A DNA stretch of 48,229 bases from Pseudomonadota bacterium (GTDB lineage Bacteria > Pseudomonadota > Alphaproteobacteria > Rhizobiales > Rhizobiaceae). The notes under the pieces are model-generated. The model was not told the DNA's origin. It saw nothing but the letters and a program-made list of their open reading frames with translations, and searched no databases. The stretch covers positions 1-48,229 of the forward strand of contig JAEZXX010000038.1 of the NCBI GenBank assembly GCA_023419535.1, in the 5' to 3' direction. Below are positions 1-7,060 of this stretch, piece by piece (the stretch's first letter is position 1; each line of letters begins with the position of its first letter). The position numbers were made by a program, and so were the translations under genes.

Positions 1-143
1 GAGCGGGGGGCATCGGCCTGCCGCTCCAGTCCTCGCTGAACACGCTCGCCTGGAGCCAGGTCTCGGTGATCTTCGCGATGATCCTCGTGACCGTCGTCGT
101 CTCCGAGTGGGTCTCGGCCAGGATCCGCCACGCCATCATCTGA
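1..143 (+). CDS. phnE: Phosphonate ABC transporter permease, C-terminal 46 residues (partial)
   Basis: Only the last 46 codons lie in the window; the gene continues off the left edge. The reading frame begins at base 3 and ends with TGA at 141-143. The visible part is the final membrane segment of a PhnE-type permease. It matches the C-terminus of the complete phnE on the opposite strand (244-385) at 43 of 46 residues and about 130 of 141 bases. It must therefore belong to a second, paralogous phosphonate/phosphate importer operon that converges on the first. The family assignment rests on this match. Nothing can be said about its own operon partners from this window. Confidence 0.85.
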   Translation, partial: AGGIGLPLQSSLNTLAWSQVSVIFAMILVTVVVSEWVSARIRHAII

Positions 144-206
144 TCGCGCGGCAAGGGCGGCTCTCGCGCGCGCTGCGCGCAAGGGCCTGCCCTTCTCCCG
201 TCGTCG

Positions 207-233
207 CGCGAAGGGCGTCCGCCCCTCTTCGCG
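207..233. terminator. Imperfect hairpin between convergent phnE genes
   Basis: CGCGAA-GGGCG pairs with CGCCC-TTCGCG, with a three-base bulge and a very short loop, midway between two converging stop codons. It has no T-tract on either strand. A bidirectional terminator is plausible from position only. Confidence 0.25.
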
Positions 234-243
234 TCCAGAACGA

Positions 244-1047
244 TCAGATGATCGCGTGGCGGACCTTCGCCGAGACCCATTCGGAGACGACGACGGTCAC
301 GAGGATCAGCGCGAAGATCACCGAGACCTGGGACCAGGCGAGCGTGTTCAGCGAGGACTGGAGGGGCAGGCCGATGCCGCCGGCCCCGACGAGCCCGAGG
401 ATGGTCGCCTCGCGGATGTTGATGTCCCAGCGGAAGACGGTGATGCCCGCGAAGGCCGGCAGCACCTGCGGCCAGATGGCGTAGTCGAGGACCTGGAGCG
501 AGCCGGCGCCCGTCGCGCGGACCGCCTCGACCTGGGTCCCGTCGATCTCCTCGATCGCCTCGTAGAGGAGCTTCCCGACGAAGCCGATCGAGCGCAACGC
601 GATGGCGAGGATGCCCGCCAGGATGCCGGGACCGAAGATGATGACCAGCACCAGCGCCCAGATCAGCGAGTTGATGGAGCGCGAGGCGACGATGATCAGG
701 AGCGCGAGGGGCCGGGCGACCAGCGCGCTCGGCGTCGTGTTGCGGGCGGCGAGGAAGGCGACCGGTACGGCGATGACGGTTCCGAGAAGCGTGCCGAGCG
801 TCGCCATGTTGATCGTGTCCCACAGCGGCTTCCAGAGCTGCGAGGCGTAGTCCCAGCGGGGCGGAAAGCCCCGGGCGATGAGGTCGCGCCCCTGTTGCGG
901 CGCGTCCCAGACGAAGGCCCAGATCGTGTTCTGGGTCATCACCTGCCAGCACCAGACGAAGAGGATGGCGAGGCCGGCCCAGCCGGCGAACATGGCCCAT
1001 TCCTCAGCGCTCGTGCGCTTCTTCCAGACGGGGGTCGTGTCGGCCAT
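244..1047 (-). CDS. phnE: Phosphonate ABC transporter permease PhnE (second copy in operon)
   Basis: An inner-membrane permease of the PhnCDE importer, 267 residues, the usual length. The start is the ATG at 1047 (protein begins MADTTPVWKK), which overlaps the stop of the upstream phnE as TGATG, so the two permeases are translationally coupled. One membrane segment near residues 17-35 is followed by the binding-protein-dependent transport core, with the EAA-type loop around residues 190-215 (EAVRATGAG). The two consecutive PhnE paralogues presumably form a heterodimer. The last 46 codons are duplicated in inverted orientation at 1-143. Known family role: ATP-driven uptake of phosphonate or phosphite-like compounds. 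The substrate cannot be read from the sequence. Confidence 0.93.
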   Translation of the reverse strand: MADTTPVWKKRTSAEEWAMFAGWAGLAILFVWCWQVMTQNTIWAFVWDAPQQGRDLIARGFPPRWDYASQLWKPLWDTINMATLGTLLGTVIAVPVAFLAARNTTPSALVARPLALLIIVASRSINSLIWALVLVIIFGPGILAGILAIALRSIGFVGKLLYEAIEEIDGTQVEAVRATGAGSLQVLDYAIWPQVLPAFAGITVFRWDINIREATILGLVGAGGIGLPLQSSLNTLAWSQVSVIFALILVTVVVSEWVSAKVRHAII

Positions 1048-1853
1048 CACTGCACCTTTGCGCGCACGAAGGACGAGGCGTATTCGCAGGCCATCACGAT
1101 GAGGATGATGACGATCAGGATGGCGCCCGCCGTGTCGTAGTCGTAGCGCTCCATCGCCGTGTTCAGCGTGCCGCCGATGCCGCCGGCCCCGACGATGCCG
1201 ATCACCGCCGATTCGCGGAAATTGATGTCGAAGCGGTACATCGACAGGCCGATGAGGCGCGGCATGACCTGCGGCTGGATGCCGTAGTTCAGGAGTTGGA
1301 ACCAGGAGGCGCCGGTCGCCCGGATCGCCTCGGCCTGGGCCTCGTCGATGTCCTCGATGTCTTCGGCGAGGAGCTTGGCGATGAAGCCGACCGTCGCGAA
1401 GGCCAGGGTCAGGAAGCCGGCGAGCGGCCCGAAGCCGACCATGGCGACGAAGAGGATCGCGATCACCACCTCCTGGAAGGCGCGCGAGACCGCGATGATC
1501 GAGCGGCAGATCCCGTAGAGCCAGAGGGGCGCGACGTTCTTCGCCGCACCGATGCCGATCGGGATCGAGATCGCGATGCCGACGATCGTGGAGGTCAGCG
1601 TCATCGTCAGGCTTTCGACGAGCCCGCGGGAAATGTCGCGCCAGCGCGAGGCGAAGTCCGGCTGGAGGAAGCCTTCGACGAAGCGCTGACCCCGCGCGAG
1701 CCCTTCGGCGACGCGGGTCCAATTGATCTCCAGCGATCCGACGGCGAGGACGAGGTAGAGCGCGAAACCGCCGTAGAGCGCCCATCGCAGCCAGTTCGTG
1801 CGGATCAGGACCGGCGGGCGGGACCAGCGGCTCGGATAGGTCGCGGCGCCCAT
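1047..1853 (-). CDS. phnE: Phosphonate ABC transporter permease PhnE (first copy in operon)
   Basis: A 268-residue PhnE-family inner-membrane permease, starting at the ATG at 1853 one base after the phnC stop. The N-terminal membrane segment (about residues 24-42) is followed by a long polar stretch and then the permease core with the coupling loop EAIRATGAS, the contact site for the PhnC ATPase. It is paralogous to the next gene: both have the GxxGAGGIGG/L motif near the C-terminus. Position and overlap place it in phnD-phnC-phnE-phnE. Probably it pairs with the downstream PhnE rather than acting as a homodimer; this is inferred from gene order. Confidence 0.93.
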   Translation of the reverse strand: MGAATYPSRWSRPPVLIRTNWLRWALYGGFALYLVLAVGSLEINWTRVAEGLARGQRFVEGFLQPDFASRWRDISRGLVESLTMTLTSTIVGIAISIPIGIGAAKNVAPLWLYGICRSIIAVSRAFQEVVIAILFVAMVGFGPLAGFLTLAFATVGFIAKLLAEDIEDIDEAQAEAIRATGASWFQLLNYGIQPQVMPRLIGLSMYRFDINFRESAVIGIVGAGGIGGTLNTAMERYDYDTAGAILIVIILIVMACEYASSFVRAKVQ

Positions 1854-1854
1854 G

Positions 1855-2682
1855 TCAGGCGACGGCCCGCACGAAGCTCGGCTCGGGCGCCTCGTTCTCC
1901 TCCATCACCGCCTCCTCCTGCGCCTTGGCGCGGAGCGCGTTCCAGTCCTCCTCGCCGTAGATGCGGGTGAGCGCACCTTCGTCGAGATCGCCGGGCTTGC
2001 CGTCGAAGACGACGCTTCCGGCCTTGAGGCCGACGATGCGGTCGACGAAGTCCCGCGCCAGCGGCACATCGTGGATGTTGATGATCGCCGGCAGTCTGCG
2101 CTCGGCGCAGACCTCGCGGATCAGCCGCATGATCTGGCGGGAGGTCTTCGGGTCGAGCGAGGCGGTGGGCTCGTCGACCAGCAGGAGCTCGGGCTCCTGC
2201 GCGAGCGCGCGGGCGATGCCGACGCGCTGGCGCTGCCCGCCCGACAGGGCGTCGGCGCGCTTGTCGGCATGGGCGAGCAGCCCGACGCGGTCGAGGAGCG
2301 CGAAGGCCGCCTCGACGTCGCGGGCGGGAAAGCGGCGCAGGAACGAGCGCCAGAAGGGCACGGTGCCGAGCCGGCCCGACAGGACGTTCTCCATCACCGT
2401 CAGGCGCTCCACCAGCGCGTACTCCTGGAAGATCATGCCGATGCGGCGGCGGGTGCGCGCCAGGTCGCGTCGGCCGAGCCTCGCCACGTTCGTGTCGCGC
2501 AGGTAGATCGAGCCGGCCGTCGGTTCGACGAGGCGGTTGACGCATCGGATCAGGGTCGACTTGCCGGCGCCGGACGGGCCGATGAGACCCATCACCTGTC
2601 CGGGCTGGAGCGTCAGCGAGACGCCGGCGAGCGCCTTGTCCCCCGTCCTGTAGCGCTTCTCGAGCTTTTCGATCCGAAGCAT
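1855..2682 (-). CDS. phnC: Phosphonate ABC transporter ATP-binding protein PhnC
   Basis: A 275-residue cytoplasmic ATPase that powers the PhnE permeases. Walker A is GPSGAGKST (around residue 36), the signature is LSGGQRQRVGIARAL, and Walker B is LLVDEPTASLD, all intact. The start chosen is the ATG at 2682 (MLRIEKLEKRY), preceded by GAAGGGCCGCGAC; the open frame extends upstream through the phnD region but does not look like protein. The gene lies behind a strong intrinsic terminator (2711-2748), so its expression should be lower than that of phnD. The C-terminal tail after about residue 250 is poorly conserved. Confidence 0.95.
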   Translation of the reverse strand: MLRIEKLEKRYRTGDKALAGVSLTLQPGQVMGLIGPSGAGKSTLIRCVNRLVEPTAGSIYLRDTNVARLGRRDLARTRRRIGMIFQEYALVERLTVMENVLSGRLGTVPFWRSFLRRFPARDVEAAFALLDRVGLLAHADKRADALSGGQRQRVGIARALAQEPELLLVDEPTASLDPKTSRQIMRLIREVCAERRLPAIINIHDVPLARDFVDRIVGLKAGSVVFDGKPGDLDEGALTRIYGEEDWNALRAKAQEEAVMEENEAPEPSFVRAVA

Positions 2683-2710
2683 GTCGCGGCCCTTCCGTCT
2701 TGAGAATGCG

Positions 2711-2748
2711 GAAAAAGGGCGGAGACGGCCGCGAGGCCGTCTCCGCCC
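2711..2748 (-). terminator. Intrinsic terminator/attenuator between phnD and phnC
   Basis: A perfect 14-bp GC-rich stem (2717-2730 pairs with 2735-2748) with a GCGA-type tetraloop is followed on the minus strand by TTTTT (2712-2716). It lies 18 bases after the phnD stop and 28 bases before the phnC start. Partial termination would give more binding protein than ATPase and permease. Confidence 0.85.
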
Positions 2749-2765
2749 TCGTCGCGAGCGAACGG

Positions 2766-3728
2766 TCAGTTGCAGTCGTAGGAGACGTTCATCGCGGCAT
2801 CGATCTCGCGGATGACGCCCCAGTTCTCCTGGAAGGTGATGGGGATGAACTGCTCCTCGCCCTGCGGACCGAACTCTTCGGCGAGGCCCGTGCCTTCCCA
2901 GTCGAAGGAGAAGAAGGCGTCCTGGATCTGCTGCTGCAGCTCCGGCGTCAGATTGTGGACGACGCCGTAGCCGGTCGTCGGGAAGGTGTCGGAGGTGTAG
3001 ATGACCTTCAGGTCGTCTTCGGAGACGACGCCGCGCTCGATCATGCGCCCCTTCACCGAGTTGGCGATCGCGGCCGCGTCGTAGTCGCGGTTGGCGACGC
3101 CCAGGATCGAATTGTCGTGCGCGCCCGAGAAGGCGGATTCGAAGTCCTCGCCCGCCGTCAGGTCGAACTGCGAGGCGAGGAGCGCGGACGGCGCCTTGAA
3201 GCCCGAGTTCGAGGTTTCCGAGGTGAACGCGACGGTCTTGCCGGCGAGGTCGGCGACCTCCTCGATGCCGGCTTCGGGATGGGCGATGATCTCCATCTCG
3301 TAGCCGTAGGAGCCGTCGTTCGCCGCCATCATGGCGAAGGGACGGAAGCCCGCGCAGGCGACGGCCAGCGGATTGCCGCCCGTGTTGACGCCCGCGATGT
3401 GCAGGCGGCCGGCGCGCATGGCCTCGAGCTGCGCGGCGTTCGACTGGACGGGGAAGAACTGAACGTCCTTGCCGGTCGCTTCGCTGAGATGCTCGATGAA
3501 CTCGGCCCAGACGTCGGCGTAGATGGCCGGGTCCTCGACGGGCGTGTAGGCGAAGACGAGCGTGTCGGGGTCGACGAGCTGGCTCGCGTCGGTCGGGATG
3601 TCCGCGACCATGTCGCCGTCGGAATCGGTGAAGCGCGGGTCGAGCGCGAATTCGGCGCGCGCCGGAGCCGCGGACAGGGCGACCGCCAGGGCGGCGGTGC
3701 CGAGAAGAAGCTTGGACAGAGCGGTCAT
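2766..3728 (-). CDS. phnD: Phosphonate ABC transporter substrate-binding protein PhnD
   Basis: A 320-residue periplasmic binding protein of the PhnD family. A typical Sec signal peptide (hydrophobic residues 5-20, AxA cleavage near residue 25) precedes the mature lobe. The family block with VFAYTPVEDP and LHIAGVNTGG, where the ligand phosphonyl group is held by serine, threonine and glycine backbone positions, is visible. It is the first gene of phnD-phnC-phnE-phnE and is preceded by a tandem Pho box, which fits uptake induced by phosphate starvation. The exact ligand (2-aminoethylphosphonate, methylphosphonate, phosphite or others) is not evident; no phosphonate-degrading genes are in the window. 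Confidence 0.93.
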   Translation of the reverse strand: MTALSKLLLGTAALAVALSAAPARAEFALDPRFTDSDGDMVADIPTDASQLVDPDTLVFAYTPVEDPAIYADVWAEFIEHLSEATGKDVQFFPVQSNAAQLEAMRAGRLHIAGVNTGGNPLAVACAGFRPFAMMAANDGSYGYEMEIIAHPEAGIEEVADLAGKTVAFTSETSNSGFKAPSALLASQFDLTAGEDFESAFSGAHDNSILGVANRDYDAAAIANSVKGRMIERGVVSEDDLKVIYTSDTFPTTGYGVVHNLTPELQQQIQDAFFSFDWEGTGLAEEFGPQGEEQFIPITFQENWGVIREIDAAMNVSYDCN

Positions 3729-3784
3729 CGGGAGCCCTCGTGCGGTTCCGTTCGGGGAAGACGAGGGCGTTTAGCCAAGACTGC

Positions 3785-3824
3785 GATACAGCGGTGTGAC
3801 GCGCCGATGACGGATCGGTGACAG
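3785..3824 (-). promoter_or_regulatory. Tandem Pho box (PhoB operator) of phnD operon
   Basis: On the minus strand four heptamers occur at an exact 11-base period: CTGTCAC, CCGTCAT, GCGTCAC and CTGTATC, separated by CGAT, CGGC and ACCG. The PhoB consensus is a direct repeat of CTGTCAT with 4-base spacers, so this is two adjacent Pho boxes. A TAAACG-like -10 element follows about 11 bases downstream, the usual geometry when PhoB replaces the -35 element. phnD starts at 3728. Confidence 0.85.
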
Positions 3825-3900
3825 CGACGGCGAGATCACCGACGCGCCCGCCAAGCGATCCGACGCACGGTCCGCGCGACGACGCGGCGGCCCGGACGAC

Positions 3901-3928
3901 AGACGGGCCGCACTTGGCGGCCCGTCTT
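3901..3928 (-). terminator. Hairpin downstream of OmpA-like lipoprotein gene
   Basis: A perfect 10-bp stem (AGACGGGCCG with CGGCCCGTCT) lies 24 bases after the stop codon at 3952. There is no clear T-tract on the minus strand, so termination is inferred from position and stem strength. Confidence 0.5.
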
Positions 3929-3951
3929 GCGTTCAAAACCGGGATGTCGGC

Positions 3952-4614
3952 TCAGCGCGATTCGAGCGCCATGATCTGGATCTCGACGCGGCGGTTCTGC
4001 GCCCGGCCCTGCTCCGACGCGTTCGAGGCGACCGGCTGGGTCAGACCGAAGCCCTGTACGGCCAGCCGCTGGCCGGAGACGCCCTGGCTCTGCAGATAGC
4101 TCGCGACGCTCGAGGCACGGCGCTGCGAGAGGCCGAGATTGTACTGGGCGGAACCGACATTGTCGGTGTGGCCGGCGACTTCGACCAGCGAGCGCTCGTA
4201 GCGGTTCAGGACGATCGCGACCGAGTTCAGCGTCGGATAGAAGTCCGAGCGGACCTGGTCCTGATCGGTGGCGAACGTGATGGCGGAGGGCATGTTCAGG
4301 ATGATGCGGTCGCCGACACGCGTGACCGAGACGCCGGTGCCCTGGAGCTGGGCGCGAAGATCGGCCTCCTGGCGGTCCATGTAGACGCCGATCGAGCCGC
4401 CCGCGAGCGTGCCGATGCCCGCGCCCAGAAGCGCGGCGTTGCCACGGTCGACGCCCGCGATCTCGCCCACGATCAGGCCGCCGAGCGCGCCGACGCCCGC
4501 GCCGATGCCGGCCCCGCCCGCGGTGCGGGAGATCTGCTGCTCGCCCGTGTAGGGATTGGTGGTGCAACCGGCGAGGATGGCGAGGGAGGCCGCGGCGGCG
4601 ACGATCTTCTTCAT
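3952..4614 (-). CDS. OmpA-family peptidoglycan-binding lipoprotein with glycine zipper
   Basis: A 220-residue outer-membrane lipoprotein. The ATG at 4614 follows a GGAG ribosome site and gives MKKIVAAAASLAILAGC, a lipobox with the lipidated cysteine near residue 17; a longer frame exists upstream but lacks a signal. Residues about 35-80 are glycine- and alanine-rich (GGAGIGAGVGALGG), a glycine-zipper module able to sit in membrane. Residues about 105-218 are an OmpA C-terminal domain with VEVAGHTDNVGSAQYN and QRRASSVASYL, including the aspartate and arginine that bind diaminopimelate. This domain order is the YiaD/Pal-like type. It probably tethers the outer membrane to the wall. It has no operon partner. 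Confidence 0.9.
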   Translation of the reverse strand: MKKIVAAAASLAILAGCTTNPYTGEQQISRTAGGAGIGAGVGALGGLIVGEIAGVDRGNAALLGAGIGTLAGGSIGVYMDRQEADLRAQLQGTGVSVTRVGDRIILNMPSAITFATDQDQVRSDFYPTLNSVAIVLNRYERSLVEVAGHTDNVGSAQYNLGLSQRRASSVASYLQSQGVSGQRLAVQGFGLTQPVASNASEQGRAQNRRVEIQIMALESR

Positions 4615-4754
4615 GGAGTTCTCCGTAAGGGCAGAGCCGTTCGCGCGCGATTCTCCGCCCGCATGGTTCACATTCGCTTAAAATCCGACCTTTCGGCTAG
4701 AGACAGGCGAATGGGGCGGCGGCGCGGCGCCGTACGAACTCGGTCGTCGGCCGG

Positions 4755-4775
4755 GCCGGACTGTTGCCGTCCGGC
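4755..4775 (-). terminator. Hairpin downstream of the TerB-like gene
   Basis: A perfect 7-bp stem (GCCGGAC with GTCCGGC, 7-base loop) lies 15 bases after the stop at 4791. It has no T-tract. Confidence 0.35.
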
Positions 4776-4790
4776 ATCGCTCTGAGGGCC

Positions 4791-5315
4791 CTACCGCTCG
4801 ACGGGCAGGAGACGCTCGCGCAGCCGGCGCAGGGCCAGCGCCTGAGCGGGAGCCTCGTCCCGGTCGCTCGCCAGTTCGTCCGCCTTGGCGACCAGATCGC
4901 TCCGCTCCGACGGCGAGAGCTTCTCGTTGAAGAGAGGCGCCAAGCGCCGGATGACCTCGTTCGGATCGACGACCTCGCGCACGGCCCAGCGGGCGAAGAC
5001 CAAGGCCTCTTCCGGCTTCTCCTCCTCGGCGACCTCGCGCAGCCAGCGGGCGATCGAAGCCTCGTCCTGCGGCGTCAGGCGCCGGCCGCTCTCGACGACG
5101 GAGACGAGGAGGACGCAGGCCGCCGTCGCGGGATCGGCGATCCCCGTCAGGGTCGAGCCCTCGACCTTGCGGCGGAAGAGAGAGCGCTTCACCCGCCCCT
5201 TCAGCCGCCCGGCCGCGTCGCCGAGTTCGCCGACGAAGCCGGCCGCCTGACGCACGCGCCAGAACCAGAAGGCGGCGCCGGCCAGGACCGTGACGAGGAT
5301 CGCGAGAAGATGCAT
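4791..5315 (-). CDS. Membrane-anchored protein with TerB-like helical domain
   Basis: A 174-residue protein starting at the ATG at 5315 after an AGAGG site. An N-terminal membrane segment (residues 2-20) is followed by a basic stretch rich in arginine and lysine (about 38-50), so the rest is probably cytoplasmic. Residues about 58-150 are all-helical and acidic, with the layout of TerB/DjlA-N-type domains (hydrophobic helix ending in VVESGRRLTPQD, then EKPEEALVFARWAVRE). Function is not known. The family assignment is by pattern only and uncertain. It stands alone between an OmpA-like gene and a Rieske oxidoreductase gene, each separated by more than 140 bases. Confidence 0.7.
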   Translation of the reverse strand: MHLLAILVTVLAGAAFWFWRVRQAAGFVGELGDAAGRLKGRVKRSLFRRKVEGSTLTGIADPATAACVLLVSVVESGRRLTPQDEASIARWLREVAEEEKPEEALVFARWAVREVVDPNEVIRRLAPLFNEKLSPSERSDLVAKADELASDRDEAPAQALALRRLRERLLPVER

Positions 5316-5464
5316 TCGACAACCTCTTCGACAGGCCGCGGCCGGCGAACGGCGTCGCCGAGCCTCAGGCGGCGGGTGTTCCCGCGCGCTCGATACAACA
5401 TCCAGGTGTGTCGATCAAATTCCCGTGTCGGGATGGGTGTCGTCGGAGCGCCCGACCCTTCGTC

Positions 5465-6976
5465 TCACCGCGTCTCCCACTCGGCCTCGCGTTCCAGCGC
5501 CAGAGGGTCCCGCTTGGCGGTGACGAGCGCCTTGGCGCCGTCCCCGTCCTCGATCGTGGCCGCGAAGTTGCGCTCGGCGACGGCGCCTTCGACGCTCACC
5601 GTTTCGACGCTCGCCGCGTGTCCGACATAGCGCAGGCCGAAATCGAAATGCGCCGTCCAGAAGAAGGGAAGATCGGCGAACGGCGCCTCCTGGCCGAGGA
5701 TGACGCGCGCGACGTGCTCGCCCTGCCGCCCGGCGTGGACCCAGTGCTCGACACGCTGGCGTCGCCCGGAGTGGACGTCGGGATAGGAGGCGACGTCGCC
5801 CGCCGCGAAGATCGCCCGGTCGGAGGTGCGCAGCGCGCCGTCGACGCGGATGCCGCCGCCCTCCGCCTTCGACGCGAGGTTGAGCCCGGCCGCCGCCGCC
5901 AGCTCGGTTCGCGGCGAGACGCCGAGGCCGGCGACGACGAGGTCGGCCTCCACCGCCGAGCCGTCGTCGAGGACGAGCCGGCCGTCGGCATAGGACGCCG
6001 CCTTGCGGCCGAGGCGGAAGGACACGCCCTTGCCCTCGTGTACGGCGCGGACTTGCGCGCCGATCTCCTCGCCCAGCACCTTGGCCAGCGGCACCTGTCC
6101 CGGCGCGACGACGGTCACGGCGAGCCCGCGCTGCGTCAGGGCGGCGGCGACCTCCAGCCCGATGAAGGAGGAGCCGAGGACCGCGGCGCTCTTGGCCCCC
6201 GCCGCCGCTTCGATCAGCCGATCGGCGTCCGCGATCGAGCGCAGGACATGGGCGGTCTCGAGCCCCGGCGTGTCGGCCCGGTTCGGCTCGCCGCCGGGCG
6301 CCAGCACCAGGGTGTCGTAGGCGATGCGCTCGCCGCCCTCGATCATGACATGCTGGCCGGCACGGTCGATCGCCTCGACCCTGGCGCCGAGCCGGATGGC
6401 GACGCCCGCCTCGCGAAGGGCGTCGTCGCGGCCGAGCGCGGTCTTGGCCCGCGGCGCCTTGCCGGCGAGATACTGCTTGGAACAGAAGGTGCGGTCGTAG
6501 GGCGCCTCGCTCTCGGCCGTCAGGAGCGTGACCGTCGGGCCCGCGCCGAGGCGCACGAGTTCGGCGGCGCAGGCGTAGCCCGCAGCGCCGGTGCCGAGGA
6601 TGACGATCCGGCCCGGCACGGCCGCGGGGGTCGGCCGTGCGGCGCGACGCCTGCCGATGACATGGACGCGGTCGCCGCGATGCTCGACGTCGTAGCAGGA
6701 GAGCGGGGCGAGCGCCGGCGCGCCGGCGGCCTCGCCCGTTCCGGCGTCGAAGCGCGCATGGTGCCACGGACAACGGATGGTCCCGTCGTGGAGGAGACCC
6801 TTGGCGAGGGGCGCGCCGAGATGGGTGCAGCGGGCCGAGAAGGCGCGAACCGTCTCACCCTCGCGCAGGAGGAGGACCGGCGCGTCCTCGAAAATTCCCT
6901 CGACCATGCCGCCGTCGCGAAGGTCGGACAGCGCGATCCCGGCGCTCTTCAGGTCGGGCTTGTCGTCGTCGGCCAT
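5465..6976 (-). CDS. Rieske [2Fe-2S]/FAD-dependent pyridine nucleotide-disulfide oxidoreductase (AIFM3-like)
   Basis: A 503-residue fusion. Residues about 10-100 are a Rieske ferredoxin domain with both cluster ligand pairs, CTH and CPWH. Then a two-dinucleotide-fold reductase: FAD motif ILGTGAAGYACAAE (about 125-140), NAD(P) motif VLGSSFIGLEVAAA (about 260), and FAD-closing motif IFAAGDVA (about 390). The C-terminal 90 residues resemble the reductase dimerization domain. This architecture is that of AIFM3-type and ferredoxin-reductase-type enzymes that pass electrons from NAD(P)H to a partner. The physiological substrate is unknown. The start at 6976 has an AAGGAG site 5 bases upstream, inside a 12-bp inverted repeat (6982-7019) that could control translation. 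It follows asd by 84 bases. Confidence 0.9.
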   Translation of the reverse strand: MADDDKPDLKSAGIALSDLRDGGMVEGIFEDAPVLLLREGETVRAFSARCTHLGAPLAKGLLHDGTIRCPWHHARFDAGTGEAAGAPALAPLSCYDVEHRGDRVHVIGRRRAARPTPAAVPGRIVILGTGAAGYACAAELVRLGAGPTVTLLTAESEAPYDRTFCSKQYLAGKAPRAKTALGRDDALREAGVAIRLGARVEAIDRAGQHVMIEGGERIAYDTLVLAPGGEPNRADTPGLETAHVLRSIADADRLIEAAAGAKSAAVLGSSFIGLEVAAALTQRGLAVTVVAPGQVPLAKVLGEEIGAQVRAVHEGKGVSFRLGRKAASYADGRLVLDDGSAVEADLVVAGLGVSPRTELAAAAGLNLASKAEGGGIRVDGALRTSDRAIFAAGDVASYPDVHSGRRQRVEHWVHAGRQGEHVARVILGQEAPFADLPFFWTAHFDFGLRYVGHAASVETVSVEGAVAERNFAATIEDGDGAKALVTAKRDPLALEREAEWETR

Positions 6977-6981
6977 GGGCT

Positions 6982-7019
6982 CTCCTTCCCTTCTCATCCA
7001 AGGACGCGAAGGGAAGGAG
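6982..7019 (-). promoter_or_regulatory. Inverted repeat overlapping the ribosome site of the Rieske oxidoreductase
   Basis: A perfect 12-bp inverted repeat (6982-6993 with 7008-7019, 14-base loop). In minus-strand RNA the 3' arm contains the AAGGAG Shine-Dalgarno sequence of the gene starting at 6976, and the 5' arm is its exact complement. It could shut translation, or be a terminator for asd; no T-tract follows. Confidence 0.55.
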
Positions 7020-7060
7020 TTTGGAACGGTTCTCGTTCCGGCAAGCCTACCGGGGCTTCG

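Noticed and set aside
1..385. Fold-back assembly artefact as the reason for the inverted phnE ends
   Set aside because: The two copies differ at about 11 of 141 bases, mostly at third codon positions and with conservative residue changes. An artefact would be identical.
4614..4671. Longer start for the OmpA-like lipoprotein
   Set aside because: It would put 19 polar residues before the lipobox signal peptide and lacks a ribosome site.
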